Shown here in pieces: positions 9,323-18,928 of a stretch of DNA of 64,000 nt. The stretch is from Arthrobacter burdickii (GTDB taxonomy: Bacteria; Actinomycetota; Actinomycetes; Actinomycetales; Micrococcaceae). The notes below the pieces were generated by a model that saw only the letters and a list, made by a program, of their open reading frames with translations, searched no databases and had not been told where the DNA came from. The stretch is taken from NCBI RefSeq assembly GCF_030433645.1, contig NZ_JAROCG010000001.1:2294001-2358000 (forward strand). The letters run 5' to 3'. The translations under genes and the position numbers were made by a program. Position 1 is the stretch's first letter, and every line of letters starts with the position of its first letter.

Positions 9323-10549
9323 CTACTCGCCGGCCGCGAGCTGTCCGCAGGCGCCGTCGATCTCCTTGCCGCGCGTATCCCGCAGCGTGGTGGGGATGCC
9401 GGCGTCGCGCAGACGGTTGATGAACTCCGTCGAGACGCTCTTCTCCGACGCGGTCCAGATGGAGCCCGGCGTGGGGTTGAGCGGGATCGGGTTGACGTGC
9501 ACCCAGCCACGGCCGCGCTGGTTGAGTTTCTTCGCCAGCAGGTCGGCACGCCACGCGTGGTCGTTCATGTCCTTGATGAGCGCGTACTCGATGCTCACGC
9601 GGCGCCCGGTGGTCCGGTAGTAGTTGTACGCCGCGTCGAGGGCCTCGTCGACCTTCCAGCGCGTGTTCACCGGGATGAGCTCGTCGCGGAGTTCGTCGTC
9701 GGGCGCGTGGAGCGACAGCGCGAAGGTGACCGGCAGCGACTCGGCCGCCAGTTTGTTGATGGCCGGCACCAGACCGACCGTCGACACGGTGATGTTGCGG
9801 GCGGACATGCCGAGACCCTCGGGGGAGTCGTCGACGAAGCGGTGCAGGGCCGCCATGACCCGCTTGTAGTTGGCCAGCGGCTCGCCCATGCCCATGAAGA
9901 CGATGTTCGTCACGCGGTCGGCGTCGTGCCCGCCATCGGTGCGCAGGTCGCCCAGCGCGCCCTCGGCGAGGGCACGGTTCGCGGCGACGACCTGGTCCAC
10001 GATCTCGGCCGTGGACATGTTGCGCGTCAGGCCGGCCTGGCCCGTCGCGCAGAACGGGCAGTTCATGCCGCACCCCGCCTGGGATGACACGCAGAGCGTC
10101 ACGCGGCCCGGATAGCGCATCAGGACCGACTCGACGAGGGCGCCGTCGAAGAGGCGCCACAGGAACTTGATGGTGTCGCCGTTGTCCGTGGTCAAGCGCT
10201 TCACCTCGGTGAGCAGCGGCGGGAACATGGCCTTCACCAGTTCCTCGCGCCCCGCCTTCGGCAGGTCGCTCATGGCGGCCGGATCCGTGGTGTAGTGCGA
10301 GAAGTAGTGCGTCGACAGCTGCTTGGCACGGAAACCCTGGTGGCCCAGTTCCTTCAGCCGGTCCTGCCGCTCGGCGAGGGTCAGGTCCGCGAGGTGCACC
10401 GGCGGCTGGCTGACGCGCGGGGACTTGAACTGCAGCAGCGGCCTGCCGTCGCTGGACACGATCGGCTCGGCGCCCTCCACTTCGGGGCGCACCTGAGGGC
10501 GCGAGGAGGCAGGGGCAGGGGCGGCGGGGGTAACCGTAACGTCGGACAT
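9323..10549 (-). CDS. rlmN: 23S rRNA (adenine-2503-C2)-methyltransferase RlmN
   Basis: RlmN is a radical-SAM enzyme that methylates A2503 of 23S rRNA and also position 37 of some tRNAs. The iron-sulfur motif is CGMNCPFC near residue 150, and the C-terminal Cys needed for the covalent intermediate is in GACGQL near the end. The ATG at 10549 gives 408 aa; longer upstream frames have no family resemblance. The first 35 residues are a Pro/Ala-rich extension. It stands alone between tRNA-Val and divergent gnd. Confidence 0.94.
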   Translation of the reverse strand: MSDVTVTPAAPAPASSRPQVRPEVEGAEPIVSSDGRPLLQFKSPRVSQPPVHLADLTLAERQDRLKELGHQGFRAKQLSTHYFSHYTTDPAAMSDLPKAGREELVKAMFPPLLTEVKRLTTDNGDTIKFLWRLFDGALVESVLMRYPGRVTLCVSSQAGCGMNCPFCATGQAGLTRNMSTAEIVDQVVAANRALAEGALGDLRTDGGHDADRVTNIVFMGMGEPLANYKRVMAALHRFVDDSPEGLGMSARNITVSTVGLVPAINKLAAESLPVTFALSLHAPDDELRDELIPVNTRWKVDEALDAAYNYYRTTGRRVSIEYALIKDMNDHAWRADLLAKKLNQRGRGWVHVNPIPLNPTPGSIWTASEKSVSTEFINRLRDAGIPTTLRDTRGKEIDGACGQLAAGE

Positions 10550-10740
10550 CCTTATCATTCTTTCATGGATGGCGCCAGCGTCCCAGTCGACGGCGTGTTC
10601 GATAGGACACTTCCCCCGCTCGGAATCCGCCGACATAAAACGGCGGGTCCGGTCGTGCGTGTGGCGGCGGGTGTTGCGACGGTAATAGTGTGAAAGCGGC
10701 CGGTTGGCCCGCGCGGGAACGCGCCCGAAAGCACCGGCAC

Positions 10741-10756
10741 ATGCAGCGCACTGCAT
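10741..10756. promoter_or_regulatory. Palindrome upstream of gnd
   Basis: ATGCAG-CGCA-CTGCAT is a perfect inverted repeat 27 bp before the gnd start. It could be an operator or a weak 5' UTR hairpin. I know no regulator with this site. Confidence 0.3.
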
Positions 10757-10782
10757 GCAGCGGATAAACGACGGAGAACACA

Positions 10783-12219
10783 TTGAGCGCACAGATCGGC
10801 GTCACAGGCCTGGCAGTCATGGGAGCGAACCTCGCCCGGAACCTGGCCCGCAACGGCTACACCGTGGCCCTGCACAACAGGTCGGTGGAGAAGACCGACA
10901 TCCTGCTGGAGAAGCACGGCGACGATGGCGACTTCATCCGTACCGAGACCCTGCAGGAACTGGTCGACTCCCTCGAGAAGCCCCGGCGTGTGCTGATCAT
11001 GGTCAAGGCCGGCAAGCCGGTGGATTCGGTGATCGACCAGCTGGTCCCGCTGCTGGAGCCCGGCGACATCGTGATCGACGGCGGCAACTCGCACTACGAG
11101 GACACGCGCCGCCGCGAGGCCGCCCTCTCCCAGCACGACCTGCACTTCGTCGGCGTCGGGGTCTCCGGCGGTGAGGAGGGTGCGCTCCTGGGCCCGTCGA
11201 TCATGCCCGGCGGCTCCCGCGAGTCCTACGATTCCCTCGGCCCCATGCTGGAGAAGATCTCCGCGAAGTACAACGGTGAGCCGTGCTGCACCTGGATCGG
11301 CACGGACGGCGCCGGGCACTTCGTGAAGATGGTGCACAACGGCATCGAGTACGCCGACATGCAGGTCATCGGCGAGGCCTTCGACCTGCTGCGCTCGGGC
11401 GCCGGGATCGAACCCGCCGAACAGGCGAAGATCTTCACCGACTGGAACTCGGGCACCCTGTCCTCGTTCCTGATCGAGATCACCGCCGAGGTCCTCGGCC
11501 ACACGGACGAGCGCACGGGCAAGCCCTTCGTGGACGTCGTCGTCGACGCCGCCGGACAGAAGGGCACCGGCCGCTGGACGGTCGTCTCGGCACTGGAGCT
11601 CGGCAGCCCGACCTCGGGCATCGCCGAGTCGGTGTTCGCCCGCGCCCTGTCCTCGCAGAAGGACCAGCGCGTCCTGGCCCAGGACATCCTGCAGGGCCAC
11701 GAGAACACCGTCGAGCTGCCCGAGACGTTCGTGGAGGACGTCCGGCTGGCACTGTATGCCTCCAAGCTCGTCAGCTACGCCCAGGGCATCGACATGCTCA
11801 CCGCGGCGGCGAAGGAGTACGGGTGGGAGCTCAAGCTCGACGAGATCGCCTCCCTGTGGCGTGCCGGCTGCATCATCCGCGCCGAGTTGCTCGACGACAT
11901 CATGAAGGCCTACGCAGGCGACGAGCGCCCCGCGAACCTGCTGCTCGCCCCCGCCTTCGCCGAGGCCATCGCCGGAGCAGTCCCGGCCTGGCGCCGCGTG
12001 GTCGCGACCGCCGTGCAGTTGGGCATCCCCGTCCCGGTCTTCTCGGCATCGCTGGCCTACTACGACGGCCTGCGCCGCAAGCGCCTGCCCGCCGCACTCA
12101 CCCAGGGCCTGCGCGACCTGTTCGGAGCACACACCTACAACCGCGTCGACACCGACGGAACCTTCCACACCCTCTGGGGCGAGGACAAATCCGAGATCGA
12201 AGCCGTCGACACCCACTGA
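10783..12219 (+). CDS. gnd: 6-phosphogluconate dehydrogenase, decarboxylating
   Basis: Gnd oxidises 6-phosphogluconate to ribulose 5-phosphate with NADP in the oxidative pentose phosphate pathway. The 478-aa protein has the N-terminal Rossmann motif [12 protein letters not shown], the GGNSHYEDT segment and the substrate-binding [12 protein letters not shown] helix with the catalytic Lys. The start is TTG with GGAGA upstream. The length is that of the long dimeric form. It ends at a strong bidirectional terminator. Confidence 0.96.
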   Translation: MSAQIGVTGLAVMGANLARNLARNGYTVALHNRSVEKTDILLEKHGDDGDFIRTETLQELVDSLEKPRRVLIMVKAGKPVDSVIDQLVPLLEPGDIVIDGGNSHYEDTRRREAALSQHDLHFVGVGVSGGEEGALLGPSIMPGGSRESYDSLGPMLEKISAKYNGEPCCTWIGTDGAGHFVKMVHNGIEYADMQVIGEAFDLLRSGAGIEPAEQAKIFTDWNSGTLSSFLIEITAEVLGHTDERTGKPFVDVVVDAAGQKGTGRWTVVSALELGSPTSGIAESVFARALSSQKDQRVLAQDILQGHENTVELPETFVEDVRLALYASKLVSYAQGIDMLTAAAKEYGWELKLDEIASLWRAGCIIRAELLDDIMKAYAGDERPANLLLAPAFAEAIAGAVPAWRRVVATAVQLGIPVPVFSASLAYYDGLRRKRLPAALTQGLRDLFGAHTYNRVDTDGTFHTLWGEDKSEIEAVDTH

Positions 12220-12229
12220 CGATTCTCGA

Positions 12230-12272
12230 AACGACAAAAGCCCCGGACCGAGGTCCGGGGCTTCTGTCGTTG
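12230..12272. terminator. Bidirectional terminator between gnd and cysE
   Basis: The stem centres on GCCCCGGACC/GGTCCGGGGC, extended outward by ACGACA/TGTCGT, with a GAG loop. It serves convergent gnd and cysE. Confidence 0.85.
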
Positions 12273-12285
12273 CGCATGGAGGCGG

Positions 12286-12873
12286 CTAGATGTAGATGGC
12301 AGGGTCCACGTACTCCGCGGGGTCGACGGCGGGCTGCGTCTCGCGCCGCGAGTCGCGGTGCCGGAACGTCGCCGGGATGCCCGTGACGATGGAATCCGGT
12401 GGCGTGTCCTTCACCACGACGGCGTTGGCGCCGACGGCGCTGCCCGCCCCGATGGTGATGGGCCCCAGCACCTTGGCCCCCGCCCCGATGGTGACGCGGT
12501 CACCGATGGTGGGGTGGCGCTTGACCTTCTCCAGGGAGCGGCCGCCGAGCGTCACGCCCTGGTAGAGCATGACGTCGTCGCCGATCTCCGCGGTGCTGCC
12601 GATCACGATGCCCATTCCGTGGTCGATGAAGAACCGGCGCCCGATGGTCGCCGCCGGGTGGATCTCGACCCCGGTGAGTGCCCGCGCGAGCTGGGCGAGG
12701 GCGCGCGCGGGGAAGCGCAGCTTCTCGTTGCGCCACATGCGGTGGGTGAGGCGATGCACCCAGATGGCATGGAGTCCGGAGTACACGACGGTGTTCTCGA
12801 AGGAACCGCGGGCCGCCGGATCGTGGGTCCGTGCGGTTTCGAGGTCCTCGCGCAGTCGTTCTAGAAAGCTCAC
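12286..12873 (-). CDS. cysE: serine O-acetyltransferase
   Basis: CysE acetylates serine to O-acetylserine, the substrate for cysteine synthase. At 195 aa it is the short EpsC-like form without the long N-terminal domain of E. coli CysE. The left-handed beta-helix hexapeptide repeats run through the second half ([28 protein letters not shown]), followed by a C-terminal tail that could bind cysteine synthase. The start is GTG with AAGGTAG upstream. It lies 57 bp after cysK on the same strand, forming a cysteine-biosynthesis operon. Confidence 0.95.
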   Translation of the reverse strand: MSFLERLREDLETARTHDPAARGSFENTVVYSGLHAIWVHRLTHRMWRNEKLRFPARALAQLARALTGVEIHPAATIGRRFFIDHGMGIVIGSTAEIGDDVMLYQGVTLGGRSLEKVKRHPTIGDRVTIGAGAKVLGPITIGAGSAVGANAVVVKDTPPDSIVTGIPATFRHRDSRRETQPAVDPAEYVDPAIYI

Positions 12874-12930
12874 CGGCTACCTTTTCCTGGGGATGTCATG
12901 GTCTCGGACGGTGTCCGAGGTCGTGCGGGC

Positions 12931-13866
12931 TCAGCCGCGGATGTCGTCGAAGAGCACCGTGGAGATGTAGCGTTCGCCGAAGTCGCAGACAACGGCCACG
13001 ATGAGCTTACCGGCGTTCTCCGGACGCTTCGCGAGCTCGAGGGCTGCCCAGACGATGGCTCCGGACGAGATACCGCCGAGGATGCCCTCCTGGGTGCCGA
13101 GGGCGCGTGCAACCCGGACGGAGTCCTCGACCGTCGCGTCCAGTACCTCGTCGTACGCCTCACGGTCCAGGTTCTCGGGGATGAAGTTGGCGCCGAGGCC
13201 CTGGATCTTGTGGGGGCCCGGAGCTCCGCCGTTGAGGATGGGGGAGTCAGCGGGCTCGACGGCGACGATCTGCACGCCGGGCTTGCGCTCCTTCAGCACC
13301 TGACCGACGCCGGTGATGGTGCCGCCGGTGCCGACACCGGCGACGAAGATGTCGACCTCGCCGTCAGTGTCCTCCCAGACCTCCTCCGCCGTGGTGGTGC
13401 GGTGGATCGCCGGGTTCGCGGCGTTGGCGAACTGCTGCGCCCAGATCGCGTTCTCCGTCGTGGCGACGATGTCCTTCGCCCTGTCGACGGCGCCGCGCAT
13501 GCCCTCCGAGCCCGGGGTCAGCACGATCTCGGCACCGTAGGCCCGCAGCATGACGCGCCGCTCCGTGGACATGGTCTCCGGCATCGTCAGGATGACCTTG
13601 TATCCCCGCGCGGCTCCCACCATGGCCAGGGCGATGCCGGTGTTGCCGGAGGTGCCCTCGACGATCGTTCCACCGGGACGGAGGGCGCCTGCCTGCTCCG
13701 CCGCGTCGATGATGGCCACGCCGATGCGGTCCTTCACGCTGTTGGCGGGGTTGTAGAACTCCAGCTTGACGGCGACCTGGGCGTCGAGCCCCTCGGTCAG
13801 GCGGTTGAGGCGGACGAGGGGCGTCCGTCCCACCAACTGGGTAACGTCGTCATAGATCTTTGCCAT
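12931..13866 (-). CDS. cysK: cysteine synthase A (O-acetylserine sulfhydrylase)
   Basis: CysK converts O-acetylserine and sulfide to cysteine. The 311-aa PLP enzyme shows the Schiff-base Lys in NSVKDR near residue 44, the substrate loop TSGNTGIA near residue 70 and the phosphate-binding glycine loop GTGGTITG near residue 180. It is the first gene of the cysK-cysE pair, and its partner provides the substrate. I see no clear Shine-Dalgarno, only a GCAGGC stretch. Confidence 0.96.
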   Translation of the reverse strand: MAKIYDDVTQLVGRTPLVRLNRLTEGLDAQVAVKLEFYNPANSVKDRIGVAIIDAAEQAGALRPGGTIVEGTSGNTGIALAMVGAARGYKVILTMPETMSTERRVMLRAYGAEIVLTPGSEGMRGAVDRAKDIVATTENAIWAQQFANAANPAIHRTTTAEEVWEDTDGEVDIFVAGVGTGGTITGVGQVLKERKPGVQIVAVEPADSPILNGGAPGPHKIQGLGANFIPENLDREAYDEVLDATVEDSVRVARALGTQEGILGGISSGAIVWAALELAKRPENAGKLIVAVVCDFGERYISTVLFDDIRG

Positions 13867-13973
13867 GCGGGAGCCTGCCTGTTCGGGGTGCGGTGGATGT
13901 CGGCGTCGGGCGGGGCGAATCCGAACCGCCCGGGACCGACGGCGGTCAGTTTAACGGGTGGTCCGGGTCGCTC

Positions 13974-14498
13974 CTACGCGGCAAGCCACTGGGCGTAATA
14001 TTTCCGCGCCTTGGACAGCTTCGGGTTGATGATCACCTGGCAGTAGCCCTGCTCCGGGTGCTTCGCGTAGTAGTTCTGGTGCCAGTCCTCCGCCACGTGG
14101 AACTGGGGGAGCCTGCTGACCTCGGTGACGATCGGGTTCTTCCAGTTCTCCTGGTTGCGCCTGATCGCGTCCTCGAACAGGTCCTTCTGCTCCGCGTCCT
14201 GGTAGTACATGACGCTGCGGTACTGCGTGCCGACGTCGTAGCCCTGCCGGTTCAGCGTGGTGGGGTCGTGGGACACGAAGAACATGTCCAGGATGACGTC
14301 CTCCGGGATGACGTCCTCGTCGAAGGTCACCGCCACCACCTCCGCGTGGCCGGTCATGCCCGAGCAGACGGAATCGTAGTCAGGGTGCCTCGTATGCCCG
14401 CCGGTGTAGCCCGAGACGACCTCGGTCACTCCGCGGGTCTTCTGGTAAAGGGCGTCGAGGCACCAGAAACAGCCTCCTCCGAGCACGAAAGTCTTCAT
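13974..14498 (-). CDS. msrA: peptide methionine-S-sulfoxide reductase MsrA
   Basis: MsrA repairs S-methionine sulfoxide in proteins. The 174-aa protein has the catalytic Cys in GGCFWC near residue 10 and the family GYTGG and GHAEVV segments. No extra C-terminal resolving Cys pair is visible, so recycling probably uses thioredoxin or mycoredoxin. It lies between cysK and the divergent nif3 unit. Confidence 0.95.
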   Translation of the reverse strand: MKTFVLGGGCFWCLDALYQKTRGVTEVVSGYTGGHTRHPDYDSVCSGMTGHAEVVAVTFDEDVIPEDVILDMFFVSHDPTTLNRQGYDVGTQYRSVMYYQDAEQKDLFEDAIRRNQENWKNPIVTEVSRLPQFHVAEDWHQNYYAKHPEQGYCQVIINPKLSKARKYYAQWLAA

Positions 14499-14566
14499 GT
14501 CCTTGTCAATGCGCCGCGAGCGCGGATGATTCCCGGGGCGGATCAGCCGCCGGTGGACGGCGGAAG

Positions 14567-14596
14567 TTGGAGGCGTTCCACGGCGGGGGTATTACT
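14567..14596 (+). promoter_or_regulatory. Promoter of nif3, predicted leaderless
   Basis: TTGGAG (14567-14572), a 17-bp spacer and TATTAC (14590-14595) form a good sigma-70-type promoter. The expected transcription start coincides with the ATG at 14603, and no Shine-Dalgarno is present, so the mRNA should be leaderless. Confidence 0.6.
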
Positions 14597-14602
14597 GGTG
14601 TC

Positions 14603-15481
14603 ATGGAACAGAACCAGCACGACGACGCTCCGGTGGCAGCGGCGGCACCGACCGTCGGCGACGTCCTCCTCGCCATCGGCGAGTTGTGGCCCGAGAGCCT
14701 CGCCGAGGGCTGGGACGCCGTCGGGCTCGTGGCAGGCAGGGCGGAGAACCGGGCGGCGAAGATCCTGTTCACTGTCGACCCGTCCGCTGCCGTCCTCGAC
14801 GAGGCGCTCGCCTGGGGAGCGTCGATGATCGTGTCCCACCACCCGCTCCTGCTGAAGCCCGTCTCGTCGGTCGCGGCGTCCGGATTCAAGGGGGACGTCG
14901 TCCATCGGTTGATCGAGGCGGGATGCGCCCTCGTGACCGTCCACACCAACGGCGACAGTGCGGTCGGCGGCGTGTCCGACGTCCTGGCCGACGCCCTCGG
15001 GCTACGCGACGTCGAACCGCTCGCACCGGCTGCCGGGGGCCTGCCCGAGGAGGGCATCGGGCGCGTCGGCGATCTCGGGGCACCGGTGACGCTCGGTGCC
15101 TTCGCCGAGGCGGTCTTCTCCCTCCTGCCCGCCGTGGCAGGAGGGGTCCGGGTCGCAGGGAACAGCGATGCGCTGGTGCGCCGCGTGGCCGTGTGTGGTG
15201 GGGCCGGCGACTCCCTGTTCGACCGCGTCCGTGCCAGCCGGGCCGATGTCTACGTCACCGCCGACCTGCGCCACCATCCGGCCTTCGAGGTCCGGGAGGC
15301 CGCAGCGGGCGGCCCGCCCTACCTGATCGACGTGTCCCACTTCGGCAGCGAGTGGCTGTGGCTGACGCCGGCCGCGGACGCCCTGGGCGATGTGCTCGGC
15401 GCGCGGGGCTTCACGACCGATATCCGGGTCAGCAGTGTCAACACGGACCCCTGGGACTTCGTCCTCACCCCCGGCCCCTGA
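14603..15481 (+). CDS. Nif3-like dinuclear metal centre protein
   Basis: This is a member of the Nif3/YbgI family (DUF34), toroidal hexameric proteins with a dinuclear metal site. The family has been proposed to act as a GTP cyclohydrolase-like or metal-handling protein, but its role is unsettled. Metal-binding residues are visible in the SHHPLLLKP segment near residue 80 and the C-terminal DVSHFGSEW near residue 250. It is 292 aa from the ATG at 14603. It heads a nif3 - zinc ribbon - RNase H series that matches M. tuberculosis Rv2230c-Rv2228c. Confidence 0.9.
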   Translation: MEQNQHDDAPVAAAAPTVGDVLLAIGELWPESLAEGWDAVGLVAGRAENRAAKILFTVDPSAAVLDEALAWGASMIVSHHPLLLKPVSSVAASGFKGDVVHRLIEAGCALVTVHTNGDSAVGGVSDVLADALGLRDVEPLAPAAGGLPEEGIGRVGDLGAPVTLGAFAEAVFSLLPAVAGGVRVAGNSDALVRRVAVCGGAGDSLFDRVRASRADVYVTADLRHHPAFEVREAAAGGPPYLIDVSHFGSEWLWLTPAADALGDVLGARGFTTDIRVSSVNTDPWDFVLTPGP

Positions 15482-15581
15482 CGTCCCGTCGCTGACGTCC
15501 GGTCGAGGCGACGTGGCCTAGGCTTGGACGACGCCCACGCCCGCTCGTCGTGCCCCATCCGACCCATCCTGGAGGTTAACC

Positions 15582-16325
15582 GTGGCCAAGGCTGCACCCG
15601 AGGAACAACTCCGCCTGCTCGACCTGCAGGCGCTCGATTCGACCCTCAACAAGCTGAGCCGGCAGGCTGCTGCCGCGCGCGCCAATCCCGAGCTCGGCAC
15701 GGTCGCCGCCCGGGTGGCCGAGGTGGACGCGGAGCTCGTGCGCGCCACCACGGAGCTGGGGGACCTCGAGCGTGAGCTGACCCGCGCGGAAGACGAGGTG
15801 CAGGCCGTCGTCAACCGCCTCGAACGCGACGAGAAGCGCCTCAACAGCGGAACCGGGACCTCGAAGGACCTGACGGCGCTGCAGCACGAGGTCGCTTCCC
15901 TCACCAGGCGGCGCTCCGACCTCGAGGACGTCGAACTCGACGTCATGGAACGGGTGGAGGCGGCACGCGCCGCTAAGGCCGAGGTCCAGGGCCGGACGGA
16001 CTCCGTCAGGGCGGAACTCCGGGCCCTCGAGGAGGCGCGTGACGCCGAACTCGCAGCCCTCGAGGGGCAGCGCGGCCAGGTGCAGGCGCAGCGCGACGAA
16101 CTCGCGGCGACGTTCGACGCGGCGCTGCTCGCGATCTACGAGCGGATCCTCACCCGGCGCGGAGTGGGGGCGGCGCGGCTCTTCCACGGCAAGTCCGAGG
16201 GCTCGGGGATGCAGCTGAGCCCGGGCGACCTCGCCGACATCTCCGGTTCCGCCCCGGACGACATCGTGCTGTGCCCCGACTCCGGGTGCATCCTCGTCCG
16301 GTCCAGCGACTGGGGAAACCAGTAG
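15582..16325 (+). CDS. CT398/Rv2229c-like coiled-coil protein with degenerate zinc ribbon
   Basis: This 247-aa protein is largely a long coiled coil (about residues 10-190, rich in Ala, Glu, Arg and Leu) followed by a C-terminal ribbon. In relatives the ribbon has two CxxC knuckles. Here the first reads SEGSGMQLSP and the second CPDSGCILVRS, so three of the four zinc ligands appear replaced by Ser. The start is GTG with TGGAGG 6-7 nt upstream. It is followed after 2 bp by the RNase H-VOC gene, so the two are cotranslated. The coiled coil probably scaffolds a partner, but none is known to me. Confidence 0.88.
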   Translation: MAKAAPEEQLRLLDLQALDSTLNKLSRQAAAARANPELGTVAARVAEVDAELVRATTELGDLERELTRAEDEVQAVVNRLERDEKRLNSGTGTSKDLTALQHEVASLTRRRSDLEDVELDVMERVEAARAAKAEVQGRTDSVRAELRALEEARDAELAALEGQRGQVQAQRDELAATFDAALLAIYERILTRRGVGAARLFHGKSEGSGMQLSPGDLADISGSAPDDIVLCPDSGCILVRSSDWGNQ

Positions 16326-16327
16326 CC

Positions 16328-17281
16328 GTGACAGATCAGCAGTTGTTCGACCCGTACGCATCCAGTACCTCGGAGAAGAGCGCATCACCCCAACAGGACC
16401 AGGGCGCCCCTGCGCGACTGGTCGTCGAAGCCGACGGCGGATCGCGCGGCAACCCCGGGCACGCGGGCTACGGCGCCCTCGTGCGCGACCCGGAGACGGG
16501 CCGCATCCTCGTGGAGAAGGCCGCCTACATCGGCAAGGCCTCCAACAACGTGGCGGAGTACTCAGGGCTCGTCTCGGGGCTGGAGCTGGCCCGCGAGATC
16601 AACCCCCAGGCCTCCGTCCACGTGAAGATGGACTCCAAGCTGGTCGTCGAGCAGATGTCCGGCCGGTGGCAGATCAAGCACGCCGACATGCGGACGCTGG
16701 CGGCCAAGGCGCGGAAGGTCCTCGATCCGCGCCAGGTGAGCTACGAGTGGATTCCACGCGAGCGGAACAAGGACGCCGACCGGTTGTCCAACGAGGCGAT
16801 GGATGCCGGCATGGCCGGCGTCGAGTGGAAACCGCGTGTCGCTGCCGTGCAGCCGGCGGAGCCCGATGCGCCGGTCGAGGAGGCACCCCGTCCCGCAGGC
16901 AGGCTCCACCACCTGGAGGTGTGGACCCAGGACCTCGCTGCCGCGGAGGCGAGCCTTGGCTGGCTTCTCGAACGGCTGGGCTTCCCCCGCAGGGACTCGT
17001 GGAAGGACGGGGTGAGCTACGGCTCCGACGAGTTCTACCTCGTCCTCGAGAGCGGTCCCGACGTCGCCGCCGGCGCCCACGAGCGCCGCCGGCCAGGAGT
17101 GAACCACCTCGCGTTCCGCGCCGGCGCACGAGCCGACGTCGATCTGCTGGCACGGCGTGCTGCGAGTCACGGGTGGTCCCTGATGTTCACGGACAGGCAC
17201 CCCTTCGCGGGCGGGCCGGAGCACTACGCCGCCTACCTCGAGAACGCCGAGGGCTTCGAAGTGGAGCTGGTCGCCGACTGA
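16328..17281 (+). CDS. RNase HI fused to a VOC (glyoxalase-fold) domain
   Basis: Residues about 30-165 form an RNase HI domain that cleaves RNA in RNA-DNA hybrids. The four acidic residues are visible in EADGGSRGNPG, VAEYSGLV, MDSKLVVEQM and NKDADRLSNEA. After a short Pro/Glu linker, residues about 192-317 form a VOC domain (RLHHLEVWTQDL, GVNHLAFRAGA, FEVELVAD at the end) with possible metal-ligand His and Glu. M. tuberculosis Rv2228c at this locus is instead RNase HI fused to a phosphatase. I start at GTG 16328, 2 bp after the preceding stop. The role of the VOC half is unknown. Confidence 0.9.
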   Translation: MTDQQLFDPYASSTSEKSASPQQDQGAPARLVVEADGGSRGNPGHAGYGALVRDPETGRILVEKAAYIGKASNNVAEYSGLVSGLELAREINPQASVHVKMDSKLVVEQMSGRWQIKHADMRTLAAKARKVLDPRQVSYEWIPRERNKDADRLSNEAMDAGMAGVEWKPRVAAVQPAEPDAPVEEAPRPAGRLHHLEVWTQDLAAAEASLGWLLERLGFPRRDSWKDGVSYGSDEFYLVLESGPDVAAGAHERRRPGVNHLAFRAGARADVDLLARRAASHGWSLMFTDRHPFAGGPEHYAAYLENAEGFEVELVAD

Positions 17282-17284
17282 CCG

Positions 17285-18046
17285 TCAGTCGAGCACGATC
17301 GTGAGCTGCGCGGGCTTCCGGGCGCCGGCGGGCTCGAGCTCCGCCGTCCACTTCTCGCGGGCCACCCTGAGCAGGGCCTCCGCCGTCTCCGGCGCGGCGC
17401 CGCGCCGCGTGAGCAGGTGGCGGGCGAATTCGCCGCGCGTGTGCTTGGCGAAATGGGACACGACGGTCCTCTTGCCGTTGCGCAGCTGGACCACGTTGAC
17501 TGCCGCGCTCTGCTGCGCCGGCGGCGCCCAGGCAGCGGCGTAGGTGCTCGACCGGCAGTCGACGACGAGCCCCGCGCCTGCGTGCTCGGCCAGGGGAGAG
17601 GCGAGATGCTTCTTCCAGAAGCCCGCCAGCCGTCCCGTCCCGGGCAGGTCGACCGACATCGACAACCGGTAGGCCGGGATCGGATCGCCGAACGCGATGG
17701 CACCCCACAGGCCCGAGACGACGACGCAGTGCTCGCGTGCCCTGCGCTTCTGCACCGGCGTCATGCCGGCGTAGCCGAGCGCATCGTAGAGGACTCCGGA
17801 GTAGACGTCGTGTGCGGGTGCGGCCGGCGCGACGTCGAGCACCAGGTTCCGGGCCACATCGGCTGCGAGGGATTCTCCTACGCCGAGGATCGCGTGCGCG
17901 TCGTCGGCGCTGCTGGCGCTTTTGAGGGCGGCGAGGACAGCCCGGCGGGCCTCGTTGAGTTGCGGGAAGTGCAGGTCCTCCAGGTGGACCGGGCTGCCCT
18001 TGCGGGCTGCGGACTTGCCTTCGGACGGGGGAAGCAGGATCAGCAC
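17285..18046 (-). CDS. yaaA: YaaA family peroxide stress protein
   Basis: This 253-aa DUF328/YaaA protein has the N-terminal signature LLPPSEGK. E. coli YaaA lowers free iron during peroxide stress and binds DNA; that role is assumed here. Other family marks are the SGLWGAI and DPIPAYRLSM segments. The GTG at 18046 has a TACAGT box ending exactly 6 bases upstream and no Shine-Dalgarno, predicting a leaderless mRNA. It is convergent with the RNase H-VOC gene, with only 3 bp between stops. Confidence 0.9.
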   Translation of the reverse strand: MLILLPPSEGKSAARKGSPVHLEDLHFPQLNEARRAVLAALKSASSADDAHAILGVGESLAADVARNLVLDVAPAAPAHDVYSGVLYDALGYAGMTPVQKRRAREHCVVVSGLWGAIAFGDPIPAYRLSMSVDLPGTGRLAGFWKKHLASPLAEHAGAGLVVDCRSSTYAAAWAPPAQQSAAVNVVQLRNGKRTVVSHFAKHTRGEFARHLLTRRGAAPETAEALLRVAREKWTAELEPAGARKPAQLTIVLD

Positions 18047-18123
18047 CGATCAACTGTACCCAACCCGCGCGGCTCGTCGTGCCCCGGACAGGACGGCCGC
18101 CTGGGCCGCCTAGAATGGTTCCT

Positions 18124-18522
18124 GGATGGGTCGACCAGGCGGCCGCGTTGGATGGTGTTCGCACTGCTCCACCGAGGAACGTCCGGGCTCCGCAGGGCAG
18201 GGTGGTGGGTAACGCCCACTCGGGGTAACCCGCAGGCCAGTGCCACAGAAAAGAGACCGCTGTCCGCGGCAGGCTTCGGCCGCTGCCGGCAGTAAGGGTG
18301 AAAAGGCGGTGTAAGAGACCACCAGCACACCGGGTGACCGGCGTGGCTCGGTAAACCCCACCCGGAGCAAGGCCAGACAGTGCACGTTCGAGGGCTGCCC
18401 GCCCGAGTGCACGGGTAGGCCGCTGGAGGGCGTCGGCAACGGCGTCCGTAGATGGATGGCCGCCACTCGCGCGACGGTAACGGCGTGCGATGACAGAACC
18501 CGGCGTATCGGTCGACCCATCC
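18124..18522 (+). ncRNA. rnpB: RNase P RNA, bacterial class A
   Basis: The catalytic RNA of RNase P matures tRNA 5' ends. Conserved P4/J2-4 sequence GAGGAACGTCCGGGCTC is near 18173, the central GTAAACCCCACCCGGAGCAA lies near 18351, and the 3' core ACAGAACCCGGCGTATCGG is near 18493. The two ends pair as helix P1 (GGATGGGTCGACC with GGTCGACCCATCC), which fixes the limits. A TAGAAT -10 at 18111-18116 predicts a start at about 18123. Open frames on both strands here are spurious. Confidence 0.97.
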
Positions 18523-18652
18523 CTCGACCCCTGCCGCCCTTCGGCAGGCATCGCCCCTCCTTGCCGGGATAGTGCAATGCCATAATTCGGGTTGCGCGGG
18601 AACGGCCGCCTTGGTTGCATCATGTCCAGGCTGGGCCGACAGGAGGGCAGCA

Positions 18653-18928
18653 ATGACAACCATTGCGGAACATCGGAGCGACGTCTCGGCCATGATGCGC
18701 CTGATGCACGCGACGCCGGAGGAACTGTGGCTGACGTACTTCGCCGACTCCGGCGATGCCAGTGAGCACGAGGTGGAGGAGTGGCTGTACGGGGTTCGCG
18801 AGCTGCCGCTCCCTCAGGTGGACCTGTTGGGCGTGGCGGTCAACGACCTCGCCGAGGAACACGGCCTCCAGACCCGGGTGGGAGACATCGCCGAGCGCAG
18901 TGCGGCTTTCCTCGCGGGTGAGGCGTAG
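18653..18928 (+). CDS. Small acidic hypothetical protein
   Basis: This 91-aa protein is predicted all-helical and acidic (LMHATPEELWLTYFADSG, HEVEEWLYGV, VDLLGVAVNDLAEEHG), with no membrane segment or signal. An AGGAGGG Shine-Dalgarno ends 6 nt before ATG 18653, a strong argument that it is real. I do not recognise the family. It lies between rnpB and a long structured non-coding stretch. Confidence 0.75.
   Translation: MTTIAEHRSDVSAMMRLMHATPEELWLTYFADSGDASEHEVEEWLYGVRELPLPQVDLLGVAVNDLAEEHGLQTRVGDIAERSAAFLAGEA

Noticed and set aside
18110-18693. Open frames on both strands inside the RNase P RNA
   Set aside because: The RNA has its conserved core and closing helix; the proteins have no similarity.
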